NCBI GenBank assembly: GCA_017614505.1
Contig: JAGABT010000011.1
Location: forward strand, 20,266-84,265
Direction: 5' to 3'
Length of the DNA stretch: 64,000 bases
Source: Selenomonadaceae bacterium
GTDB lineage: Bacteria; Bacillota; Negativicutes; Selenomonadales; Selenomonadaceae
The translations under genes were made by a program, and so were the position numbers. The notes below the pieces were generated by a model. It made no database searches. It saw only the letters and a program-made list of their open reading frames with translations, and was not told the DNA's origin. Below, in pieces: positions 27,201-36,400 of this stretch; positions within the stretch are counted from its first letter, which is position 1, and the number at the start of each line of letters is the position of its first letter.

Positions 27201-30200
27201 ACCTGCTTCGCCGCCGCCGTGCCGGCTTTCAGCCAGAATTTTTTGCCGACATAATCTTTCAGCGTCATTGAGCCGGAGCCTATGGAAATAATTGCGTCGG
27301 AGCCGCTGGCGGTGGTGCTGTAGCTGCCAGAAATTTGAATCGTGTCGTAGCTGGTGAGGTGGTAAATCGTGTCGTATCCGTCGCCGGAATTGTAGACGTA
27401 GACATTACCGAGGGTGGTCACGCTGTTGAGATAAACGGTGTCGTTGCCGGTGCCGCCGAGGATAGTGTTTCTCCCCCAGAGCGAAGATCCGCTGGAGAGG
27501 GTGATCCAGTCGTTGTCAGCTCCACCGTTAATCGAGTTATAGAGGTTGTATGCGCTGTAAATCGTGTCAGCACCTAAGCCGCCTTCAATCGTCACGTAAG
27601 AACCATCACTGGTAATCGTGTCATTACCGTCGCCGCCGTCTATCTTCACGTAACCGACATAATTGTAAATGGAGTCATCGCCAGTGCCAGCGTATATTGT
27701 CACACTTGAACCTTGATTGGAAATTCGATCATTGCCATCGCCGCCAAAAATCACCGCTGCGCTCGCAACGCTGGTATTGCTAATCGTGTCGTTCCACGCC
27801 AGCGCATAAATCGTGGCGTTCGCAACTGTATTGGTGTAGCTGTCGGCGCCGCTGGTAAGGCTGATTATCGGCAGAGGTTTTTTCTTTATGACGCCGCCGG
27901 AAATTTCAAGTTCGCTCGGACTCATATCTTTGATAGTAATGACGTTGCTGGTACCACTGCCAATCGTAACCAGAACATTGGCGCCGCTCGCTGTCGGCGT
28001 ACCAATCGTGCCGGTAACTTTGATTGAGTCGTCGCCGCCGAAATTGTAAATGGTATCTTTACCGTCGGCTGAGGCGTACTGAATGAGATTGCCTTTGCCG
28101 TTGGTTATAATCGAATCATTCCCCGCGCCGCCGGAGATTGTCACGCCGCTCGCGCTGGAACCGAGGCTGATTTTGTCGGTGCCCGCCCCGCCGCTGATTG
28201 AGACATTGCTGGCAGTATTGGTAACGGTATCGTTGCCAGCGTCGCCGCTGATTGTAACGTAGCTGGCAGAATTGTAAATCGAATCTGCGTCAGCGCCGCC
28301 ATAGACCGTGACGCTTGCGCCGGTGTTGGAAATTTTGTCAGCGCCAGCCCCGCCGTCGATATAAACGCCGCTCAAACTGTTTTTGATTGTGTCAGCGCCC
28401 GCCAGACCGTAAATCGTGGCGCCCGCAACTGTATTGGTGTAGCTGTCGGCGCCGCTGGTAAGGCTGACAATTCTGCTGTCTATCGTCGGATAAGTTTTGC
28501 CGTTGACGACAATTTCCTTGCCCTTGCCGTTTTTGACTTTGAGCGTGCTGGAGCCAATCTTGAACACGGCGTCTGAACCGCTTACCGAATACGCGCTGAC
28601 TGAGCCGCTGGACAGAGTTATTACATCGCCGCTCTCGTAGTCCGCAATCACGTCGCTGCCCGCGCTGTAAACGAAAACGTCATTGCCAGCGCCGCCGTAC
28701 AGAGTATCGTTGCCCGTACCGCCGTCGATTGTATCTGCGCCGCTCCCGCCGTAGATTTTGTTAGCCTTGGCGTTGCCGGTTATGTTCATGCCGCCCGTTC
28801 GCGCAGTGGCGGTTATCGTGACGACCGTGGAAGGATAATCCGCGCTCTTGAGCGTGCTGCTGGCGTAGTTCGTCTTGACGGTCATTGCCGTATTGGCGGA
28901 ATTGTAAACCAGACCGTTATCGTCCGGCTCAAGGCTGCCTTTGATATTCACAGCCGTGTTCGCCGCGCCAACGAGCGTCATAGCGCCGCCGCCAGTCACA
29001 CTCAAGATTAAATTGCTGCCGTCGGTCGAGCGCTTGTAGGTAGCCCCGCCGATTGAAACTGTGTCGTAATTCGTGGCGTAGTAGATTAAATCGCTGCCGT
29101 CGCCGCTGTTGTAGACGTAGACATTGCCAATGGTAGTATAGGCGTTAAGATAAACGGTGTCATTGCCGGTGCAGCCGGAAATTGTGACCTTGTTAGAATC
29201 ATAAAGGCTACTGTAAAGGCTGACAATGTCCGCGCCCGCGCCCGCGTCTATCGTCACGCTGTAGCCATAATAATTGGAAATGTAGTCATTGCCCGCGCCC
29301 GCGTCTATCGTCACGCTGGAGCCATAATTGCGAATAGTATCAGCGCCGTCGCCCGCGTCTATCGTCACGCTGGAGCCATAATGATTGTAAATGTAGTCAT
29401 TGCCGTCGCCCGCGTCTACCGTCACGCTGGAGCCATAATAATTGTAAATGTAGTCATTGCCGTCGCCCGCGTCTATCGTCACGCTGTAGCCATAATTGTA
29501 AATGGAGTCATTGCCTGTGCCCGCGTCTATCGTCACGCTGGAGCCATAACAATTGTAAATGGAGTCATTGCCGCCCTGCGCATAGATAGCCACGCTGGAA
29601 TTGTTTTGCGGATTTACCAAAGTATCAGCGCCGGAGGTGCCGTAGCGCGCCTTTACGTCATTGTAAACCGCCACAGTGCCGGAAGAATTTTTCAAATGAA
29701 TTTTGTTGTAAGAATCAGCGAGAGCATTTTTCAGCACAACGGAGCCGCTGCCTACGTTCACGATAAAATCATTGCCGCTCTTAGTGGTGGAGTAGCTGCC
29801 GCTGGTAATGTGCAGGGTATCGGCGGTCGTGAAGCCGTAAATCGTATCATTGCCGTCACCGCTGGCATATTGGTACAGATTGCCGTAAATGCTGAGACCG
29901 TTGCCATAGATAGTGTCGTTGCCGGTGCCGCCCTTGACTGTATTATAGCCGTACCAAATGTCGCTGTAGAGGCTGATTCTGTCAGCGCCCGCGCCGCCAT
30001 CTATCGAACCATAATAAGCATAAATCGTGTCCGCGTCGTCTCCGCCATCAACCGTGCCGCCGCTAATGCTGATATAGTCGCTACCTGCGCCGCCATAAAT
30101 CGTCTTTGAAGATCCGCCGCCAATAATGAGATAGTCGCTACCGGCGCCCGCGCTTATCCTTGAGCTGTAGTAAGATCCCGTGAGTGTATCGTTGCCGGCG

Positions 30201-33200
30201 CCTGCGTCTACCGTCACACTATCGTTGTCGTAGCCGTACAGCGAATCGTTGCCGTCGCCCAGCTCAATGTACGATTTATCGCCGTCGTAGTTGTATATGG
30301 TGTCGTTGCCCGCGCCTGCATATGCTTTGATTGTTTTGCCGCTGTTGTAGATAGAGTCGTCGCCTGCGCCGCCCGTCAGAGTTTGGCTGTTGAGCGTGTT
30401 GTTGATTGTGACGCCGGCGGTAATGCTCTCCCAGGTAATGACACCGCCGCTGACGCTGAGATTTTCCAGCGCGACAGTGTTAAGCGTGAGGACGTTGCTG
30501 GTGCCGCTGCCGATTGTAACCAGAACATTGGCGCCGCTCTGCGCGATTTTGGTAACGCTGCCGCTGGTGATTTCAATGCTGTCATCGCCGCCGAAGCCAA
30601 AGATAACGTCCTTGCCCTGCCCGCTGCCGTACTGAATCAAATTGCTGGTGCCATTGGTATAAATAGTATCTGCTCCAGCCCCGCCGCTTATCGTTACGCC
30701 GCTGGCTGAACTACCGACGCTGATTTTGTCTGCGCCTGCGCCGCCGTCGATATAGACATTGCTCGCGCTGCTGGTGAGAGTGTCGCTGCCCGCCTCGCCG
30801 TAGATTGTGACATTCTGCGCAGAATTTACAACGCTGTCATTGCCAGCCAGCGCGCTCAGAACTGTATTGGCGACAGTGTTGGCGTAGGAATCGTTCAGCG
30901 TTGTGAATGGGCTAAGAAGTGGCAGAAGCTTGAAAGATTTGCTGCTTGCGCCGACGAGCGTCATCGCGCCGCTGCCTACGCTCACAATAACATTAGTGCC
31001 GCTGGTAGTTGTGCTGTAGCTGGCGCCGCCGCCTATGCTGATTGTGTCATAGTTGCTGACGCCGAGAATGCTGTCATTGCCGTCGCCTGAATTGTAGACG
31101 TAGACATTGCCAATGGTTGTCGCGCTGTTGAGGTAAACGGTATCGTTGCCGGTACCGCCCGCCAGCGTATTTCTTCCATAAGACGAGCCGCTGGAAAGGC
31201 TGATTCTGTCGTTATCGGCGCCGCCGTTTATCGAACCGTAGCTGTACGAACCGTAGACAGTATCGGCGCCAGCCCCTGCGTCAATCGTCACGTAAGAGCC
31301 GGAATTGTAAATCGTGTCATTGCCAGCCTCGGCGTAAATTTTAACGCTCGCGCCGGTATTATAAATCGTGTCGACGCCCGCTCCGCCGCTGATTGTGGCT
31401 TTATTGCCGGAGTTTTTGAGTGAATCGTTGTACGCCGTGCCGGTAACCGAAGTGCCGGAGACCGTGTTGTTAATCGTGACGCTCAATGGCTTTTCAGTGC
31501 CGTAAATCGTCCCAGGCATTGTGCCGGAATTTTTACCACCTACGACGGTTATGGCGCCGCTTGCAACGCTTGAGCCGCTCTTGTAGACGCTAAGAATGAC
31601 GTTGCTGCCAACGGTCGCGCGGGAATATTCGCCGCCGGTAATGCTGATTCTGTCGCCGCTGCGGGTATTGCTGAGAACGTCGTAGCCGTCGCCTTCTGCA
31701 TATATGTAGTAGTTAAAACCGTCGTTGTTGTCGCCATAAATCGTGTCATTGCCGAGCCCGCCGATAATCGTTGCGCCGTCTACGTCGCCGGACATACTGA
31801 TTTTGTCATTTCCAGCTCCCGCATTGATTGACGAAGTTCCGAAACGCCCTGTGATAGTGTCATTGCCCGCGCCTGCGTCGATTGTCACGTAAGCGCCGGA
31901 GTAATTGCTGTTGTTTGAATAAATCGAGTCGTCGCCGTCGCCCGCGTAAATCTTGACGGTAGTGCCGGTGTTGTAAACTTTGTCATTGCCGCCCTTCACA
32001 GAAATCAGAACGTTACTGCCGCTGTTTTTAATCGAATCCACGTAGGACGAGCCATTCAGCGTTGCGCCGGAAATGGTGTTGTTGATTGTAACGGGAGTGT
32101 CGCTATTGACGATAGAAACCTGACTCGCCGCCGCCGTGCCGACTTTCAGCCAGAATTTTTTGCCAGCGTAGTTTTTGAGATTCATGGAGCCGCTACCGAC
32201 GGAAATAATCGCGTCCGAGCCGCTTACCTGCGTGCTGTAGCTGCCGCTGGTTATGTGAATCGTGTCATTGGTGTTGAGGTTATAAATTAGGTCGGAGCCG
32301 TCGCCACTGGCATATTGATATAAAACGCCGAAATTGCCGCTGGAGCCATTGCCGTAAATTGTATCGTTCCCGCTACCGCCGACGACCGTGTTACCGCGCC
32401 CGCTGTATGAAACACCTCCTACAACGTAAATATTCCCAGATTGATTATTTAGGCTGATAACATCATCGCCTGAACCGCCGTTTATGGAGCTATTGTAGCC
32501 GCTGTAAATCTTATCATCGCCAATTCCGGCATTTATCGTCACAAAAGCACCTTTATTGGTAATTACGTCGTTGCCGTCACCGCCATTAATCTGAACCGTA
32601 TCTCCGCCTTCGTCATTCAAAATTGTGTCATTACCGTCGCCACCGTCAATCGTAATTTTTATTCCGCCTAAATCACTGAAACTATTGTAATATCCGCTAT
32701 GAATACTATCATTGCCAGCGCCGCCGTATATCTTGACGCTGTCGCCGGTGTTGCGGATGGTATCCGCGCCGTCGCCGCCATAAATCACCGCCGCGCTTGC
32801 CACGCTGGTGTTGGTAATTTTGTCGTTGCCAGCTTGCGCGTAAATCGTGGCGCCCGCTACGCTGTTAGTGTAGGTATCAGCGCCGCTCGTCAGAGAAATT
32901 GATTTTGAATCTGCTGGCAGGAGCTTGAAACTCTTGCTGCTGGCGCCTACTAGCGTCATTTTGCCGCTTCCCACGCTGATAATGACATTGGAGCCGCTAA
33001 GCTGCGTGCTGTAGCTGGCGCCGCCGCCTATGCTGATTGTGTCATAGTTGCTGACGCCGATAATGCTGTCGTTGCCGTCGCCGGAATTGTAAACGTAGAC
33101 ATTACCGAGGGTTGTCGCGCTGTTCAGGTAAATAGTGTCGTTATCGATACCACCTAGAATGGTGTTATTATTCGCGCTGGAGCCAAGGCTAATACGATCG

Positions 33201-33442
33201 TTTCCTGCGCCTCCGACTATCGAAACAAATTTTTTATCGTTATTAATTGTATCGTTACCGATGCCTGCGTCTATAGTCACGCTGTTGCCATAACCACTTG
33301 CAACGCCGTTGACAATCAAATCGTCTCCCGAGCCGCCATTTATTGTGACCTTGCTGCCGTAATTATAAAGAAAGTCATTGCCGCCGTTGCCATTGATAAT
33401 AAAATTTCCCGTATCATAGGCTCCAGTTAAATAATCATTATA
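24218..33442 (-). CDS. RTX-type giant exoprotein Y, C-terminal piece (5' end displaced)
   Basis: About 3070 residues of RTX-like repeats: G-G-A-G-N-D-T-I nonapeptides that bind Ca2+ in beta rolls, alternating with Y-x-S-G-D-G-x-D-x-I-x-G-F and S-G-x-x-V-I-x-V-G-S-G blocks. The reading frame stays open to a TTG/ATG-type start near 33544. The part beyond 33442, however, is merely antisense to the next gene, and there is no promoter or ribosome binding site. The C-terminus carries the shared tail W-F-T-D-D-D-N-F...A-Q-L-D-E-I...Y-S-V-T-N-L-E, probably a type I secretion signal. It joins in frame to the N-terminal piece at 38583-40334 if the segment 33442-40323 is flipped. Confidence 0.85.
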   Translation of the reverse strand, partial: YNDYLTGAYDTGNFIINGNGGNDFLYNYGSKVTINGGSGDDLIVNGVASGYGNSVTIDAGIGNDTINNDKKFVSIVGGAGNDRISLGSSANNNTILGGIDNDTIYLNSATTLGNVYVYNSGDGNDSIIGVSNYDTISIGGGASYSTQLSGSNVIISVGSGKMTLVGASSKSFKLLPADSKSISLTSGADTYTNSVAGATIYAQAGNDKITNTSVASAAVIYGGDGADTIRNTGDSVKIYGGAGNDSIHSGYYNSFSDLGGIKITIDGGDGNDTILNDEGGDTVQINGGDGNDVITNKGAFVTINAGIGDDKIYSGYNSSINGGSGDDVISLNNQSGNIYVVGGVSYSGRGNTVVGGSGNDTIYGNGSSGNFGVLYQYASGDGSDLIYNLNTNDTIHITSGSYSTQVSGSDAIISVGSGSMNLKNYAGKKFWLKVGTAAASQVSIVNSDTPVTINNTISGATLNGSSYVDSIKNSGSNVLISVKGGNDKVYNTGTTVKIYAGDGDDSIYSNNSNYSGAYVTIDAGAGNDTITGRFGTSSINAGAGNDKISMSGDVDGATIIGGLGNDTIYGDNNDGFNYYIYAEGDGYDVLSNTRSGDRISITGGEYSRATVGSNVILSVYKSGSSVASGAITVVGGKNSGTMPGTIYGTEKPLSVTINNTVSGTSVTGTAYNDSLKNSGNKATISGGAGVDTIYNTGASVKIYAEAGNDTIYNSGSYVTIDAGAGADTVYGSYSYGSINGGADNDRISLSSGSSYGRNTLAGGTGNDTVYLNSATTIGNVYVYNSGDGNDSILGVSNYDTISIGGGASYSTTTSGTNVIVSVGSGAMTLVGASSKSFKLLPLLSPFTTLNDSYANTVANTVLSALAGNDSVVNSAQNVTIYGEAGSDTLTSSASNVYIDGGAGADKISVGSSASGVTISGGAGADTIYTNGTSNLIQYGSGQGKDVIFGFGGDDSIEITSGSVTKIAQSGANVLVTIGSGTSNVLTLNTVALENLSVSGGVITWESITAGVTINNTLNSQTLTGGAGDDSIYNSGKTIKAYAGAGNDTIYNYDGDKSYIELGDGNDSLYGYDNDSVTVDAGAGNDTLTGSYYSSRISAGAGSDYLIIGGGSSKTIYGGAGSDYISISGGTVDGGDDADTIYAYYGSIDGGAGADRISLYSDIWYGYNTVKGGTGNDTIYGNGLSIYGNLYQYASGDGNDTIYGFTTADTLHITSGSYSTTKSGNDFIVNVGSGSVVLKNALADSYNKIHLKNSSGTVAVYNDVKARYGTSGADTLVNPQNNSSVAIYAQGGNDSIYNCYGSSVTIDAGTGNDSIYNYGYSVTIDAGDGNDYIYNYYGSSVTVDAGDGNDYIYNHYGSSVTIDAGDGADTIRNYGSSVTIDAGAGNDYISNYYGYSVTIDAGAGADIVSLYSSLYDSNKVTISGCTGNDTVYLNAYTTIGNVYVYNSGDGSDLIYYATNYDTVSIGGATYKRSTDGSNLILSVTGGGAMTLVGAANTAVNIKGSLEPDDNGLVYNSANTAMTVKTNYASSTLKSADYPSTVVTITATARTGGMNITGNAKANKIYGGSGADTIDGGTGNDTLYGGAGNDVFVYSAGSDVIADYESGDVITLSSGSVSAYSVSGSDAVFKIGSSTLKVKNGKGKEIVVNGKTYPTIDSRIVSLTSGADSYTNTVAGATIYGLAGADTIKNSLSGVYIDGGAGADKISNTGASVTVYGGADADSIYNSASYVTISGDAGNDTVTNTASNVSISGGAGTDKISLGSSASGVTISGGAGNDSIITNGKGNLIQYASADGKDTIYNFGGDDSIKVTGTIGTPTASGANVLVTIGSGTSNVITIKDMSPSELEISGGVIKKKPLPIISLTSGADSYTNTVANATIYALAWNDTISNTSVASAAVIFGGDGNDRISNQGSSVTIYAGTGDDSIYNYVGYVKIDGGDGNDTITSDGSYVTIEGGLGADTIYSAYNLYNSINGGADNDWITLSSGSSLWGRNTILGGTGNDTVYLNSVTTLGNVYVYNSGDGYDTIYHLTSYDTIQISGSYSTTASGSDAIISIGSGSMTLKDYVGKKFWLKAGTAAAKQVSISGNSKLISLTSGADSYTNTVANATIYGLAGADIIKNSLSGVYLDGGAGADKISNTGASVTVYGGADADSIYNSASYVTISGDAGNDTVTNTASNVSISGGAGVDKISLGSSASGVTISGGSGNDSLYTNGKGNLIQYASGNGKDTIVGFGGADSIQIVSGTVSLKQSSANVLVTVGGSASNVLTLKNVAQENLSVSGGVIIYVDKPEYPKTLTSGADNATISVSSVYLDAGAGADKISIGGSASNVTVYGGAGNDTIYSNGKGNIFLYAAGDGNDCITGSSAKDTLEISSGTYSLSGSIVSVYSGDTFKGKITLKGTLPEIIGTLKPDDETETGVISLTSGNDTATISTNGVTVNALAGNDVIKISADNTYIDSGAGDDSISLESGFTGNTIVAGNGKDTIANFEIVNSIKAAGSITGAANSANNATFTIDESNKIVVRDVKLDELQIINNVITYRTELGYISGTEYADTIPNYLRGARIKALGGADVINNYGEAATIYGGAGNDIIYTNGKENVICYSASDGKDSIYGFGGSDSIKIEGTISKYQDSGSNLLVTIGTGTSNVICLKDISKSDVNIDTLSGWICVDKSIIVRSNGDDTLNNTVESMKISMLGGDDSVTNSGAHAYIDLGTGHDYITNSGNGVTIIGGEGDGNDEFINSGNSVFISAGGGNDVMVVSGSAKNVTISGGKGNDEITLSSSTKNNVIQYARGDGEDVIYGFNSKYDILTVTGGSVDAVNTNGSDGILKIGDEYITIVGASESVINVNGSKISLSGALPIGISLNSAKTAAVITSSLTGDVVDFSSYADAQSVTSISVASSFNRAIEIIGNAKNNVITAGKGGATLNGDGGNDTLIGGNGKDIFVYSSGADVIQKYSTTDSISLEGGIAIDDYASRTIKGDVYFYTDDGGSIQIKDGEYIDKITVIDSNGKSKVYSANSSSGSNGYWFTDDDNFISDAAQLDEISSEDYSVTNLENMATSTSIAQLSIAPYSSEN
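26833..28470 (-). repeat. Pair of long direct repeats in RTX gene Y
   Basis: About 340 bp at 26833-27180 recurs with few changes at 28130-28470, about 1.3 kb away. Both encode the block beginning with ISLTSGADSYTNTVA and ending in the T-I-S-G-G-A/S-G-N-D-S-I series. Recombination between them would delete or add an in-frame block. Confidence 0.8.
29236..29590 (-). repeat. Tandem 54-57-bp repeats in RTX gene Y
   Basis: About seven consecutive units encode GSSVTIDAGDGNDYIYNYY with small variations (18-19 residues each). The unit is one RTX turn pair; near-identity at DNA level points to recent expansion. Confidence 0.85.
33430..33441 (+). repeat. Left copy of 12-bp inverted repeat at the RTX inversion junction
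   Basis: AATAATCATTAT. Its reverse complement is at 40324-40335. The two minus/plus RTX fragments switch orientation exactly here. Confidence 0.85.
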
Positions 33443-33456
33443 GCCGTTATAATTCA

Positions 33457-36400
33457 GTGAATGGCGGCGAGGGCGACGACTACATTGACGTTTCCAGCAA
33501 CGCTTCGCTGAACACAATAAACGCTGGCGCTGGCCATGACACAATCGACCTGCAGAGCATGAACAATGTGATTCAGTATAGCGGCGGCGCGGACGTTATC
33601 GACGGCTTTAACATGACGGACACCCTGCACATCGTCGACGGCAGCGTAACCAGCGCGTACTACACCGAAAATGACGACGTGATTATCAACGTGAGCGGCG
33701 GCGGCAAAATCACGATTCTGGAAGGCGCCGAGAAACGCCTCAACATAAAAATCGGCGACGGCGCGCTCATGACGACGGTAATTTCTGAGGCGGGCGAAGA
33801 TACCGGCAGCGGCGGTGGCATCGATTATCCGATTACCCTGACGAGCGGCGCTGACAATGCAAGTTTCACAGACGATGAAGCCACGGTCTACGCGCAGGCG
33901 GGCAACGACACGCTGAAAATTTCCGGCTACTACGGCTACTATGACGGCGGCGCGGGCAATGACATTCTTTCGCTGGACGGCGGCGCCGAGGGCAATACGC
34001 TCGTTGGCGGCGCGGGCGCTGATTCGATTTACGCCAACGGCGGCGGCAACGTGATTGTTTATAACACCGGCGACGGCAAGGATACGATTGTCGGCTACGG
34101 CGAAAACGATTCGCTGGTGATTAACGGCACCGTTACCAAAGCTGTGCAGTCTGGCGCGAATGTTTTAATCACGGTCGGCAGCGGCACGGCGAACGTCCTC
34201 ACAATTAAAGATACCACGCTGGAAAATCTCGGTTTGGGCGACGATACCGGCAGCGGAGGTTCAGAATTAATCAGCGGGACGGCGGGCGCCGACGTTCTCA
34301 GCAATTCCAAAGCGGGCGTGACGATCGACGCGCTGGCTGGCAATGACACCATTTCAAATACCGGCGACGAAGTTTCAATTTCTGGCGGCGGCGGCAACGA
34401 CCGAATCACCAACAGCGGCTCCAGCGTGAGTATTGACGCGGGGGCTGGCAACGATACGATTAATTCCAGCGGCGACGAAGTTTTGATTGACGGCGGCGCG
34501 GGCGCTGATAAAATTTCGCTCAGCTCCAGCGCGACCGTCAACACAATTGCGGGCGGCGCCGGTAACGATACCATTTACACCAACGGCGGCGTCAACGTGA
34601 TTGTTTACAACAGCGGCGACGGCAAGGATATGATTTACGGCTTTGGCGGCGAGGACAGCATTAAAATTACCAGCGGCACAATCAGCAAAACTTCTCAGAG
34701 CGGCGCCAATGTGCTGGTTACCGTCGGCAGCGGCACAAGCAACGTCATTACAATCCGCGACGTTGCGCTTTCAGATCTCAGCGTCAGCGGCGGCACGATT
34801 TCTTACACTGACGGGATTATTCCGACGCCGACCGTTCCTTCACTCGAAATTAACAACACCGAGGATTACGCCACGATTCGCGCGGGCTCCGGCAACCACA
34901 CAATCACCAACGAAGGGCATTACGTTTACGCGGACGGCGGCGCCGGTCTTGATAAGATTATAAATTTCGGCGAGGAAGTCACGCTGGCGGGCGGCGACGG
35001 CAACGATACTTTATTTTCCAGCGGCAATGACGGTTTGCTGGACGGCGGCGCTGGCGCTGATAAAATTTCGCTTGAAGACGGCGCCTCGAACAATACAATC
35101 GCTGGCGGTGCGGGCAACGACACGATTTACACCAACGGCGCCGGAAATATTATCCAGTACGGCGAAGGCGACGGCTCGGACGTTATCTATGGTTTCGGCG
35201 AAAATGATTCTGTCGAAATCAGCGGCTCCATTCGGACTTCGGTGCAAAGCGGCGGCGATGTGCTGGTTACCGTCGGCGGCAGCGCGAATGTCCTGACTTT
35301 CAAAAATCTGGCGGCGGGAAATCTGTACGTCGAAGACGGCTTGATAACCTACACCGACGAAATTATTGAAGAGCCGGATTATCCGCTGAGTCTGACGAGC
35401 GGCAAGGACAATGAAACTTTCTCGGACGATGGCGCCACTGTCTACGCGCTGGCTGGCAACGATACGATTGAAAACGAGGGCGGCGATTCATACATAAACG
35501 GCGGCGTCAGCAACGACCTGCTGATAAATTTCGGCGACCGCGTAACGCTGGCTGGCGAGGCGGGCAACGATACTTTAATTTCCAGCGGCAATGACGGTTT
35601 GCTCGACGGCGGCGCGGGCAACGATAGAATTTCCCTCGGCGCGGACGTTACCGGCAACACAATTTCCGCCGGTGCCGGCAACGATACCGTTTACACCAAC
35701 GGCGCCGGAAATCTGATTCGGTACAGCGGCGGCAAGGATGTTATCGTTGGATTCGGCGAAAGCGATTCTATTCAAATCACCAGTGGCAGTCTCACGAAAG
35801 TCGCGCAGAACGGCTCGAATATTTTAATCACCATTGGCAGTTCGTCAAATGTCCTCACCATTAAGGATATGCAGCTTGACGGCGAACTCATTCTTGACGC
35901 CGAAGGCTTCATTACCAGCGTTGAATCCGAAGAATATCCCCAATTTCTTACTTCAGGCGCCGACACCCTTGAAGTTTCGGACGATGAGGCTGAAGTTTAC
36001 GCGCTGGCTGGCAACGATACGCTGAAAATTTCTGGCAACTACGGCTACTTTGACGGCGGCGCTGGTTCAGATAAAATTTCCCTCGACGCGGACGCTACTG
36101 GCAACACGCTCGTGGGCGGCGCTGGCGCTGATACGCTTTACATGAACGGCGCGGGCAATGTCATTCAGTACGAAACCGGCGGCGGCAAAGACGTTATCTT
36201 TGGCTTCGGCGAAAATGATTCTGTCGAGCTGGACGGCGAAGTTACGAAAATCCTGCAAAGCGGCGCGAATGTTCTGGTGACCGTCGGCTCCAGCGCGAAT
36301 GTGCTCACATTCAAAAATATTTCTATCGGAAATCTCAGCGTTGACGATAATCTGATAACCTACACTGAAGAAATTCTGCCGGAATATCCAATGAGTTTGA

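Noticed and set aside
29236..29590. CRISPR-like regular array
   Set aside because: The regular 54-57-bp units are continuous coding repeats without unique spacers, encoding RTX turns.
33443..33544. N-terminal 29 residues of the long minus-strand RTX frame, starting near 33544
   Set aside because: The sequence is Arg/Cys-rich, unlike RTX, and is exactly antisense to the plus-strand RTX gene; no ribosome binding site or promoter. It is a read-through past the inversion junction.
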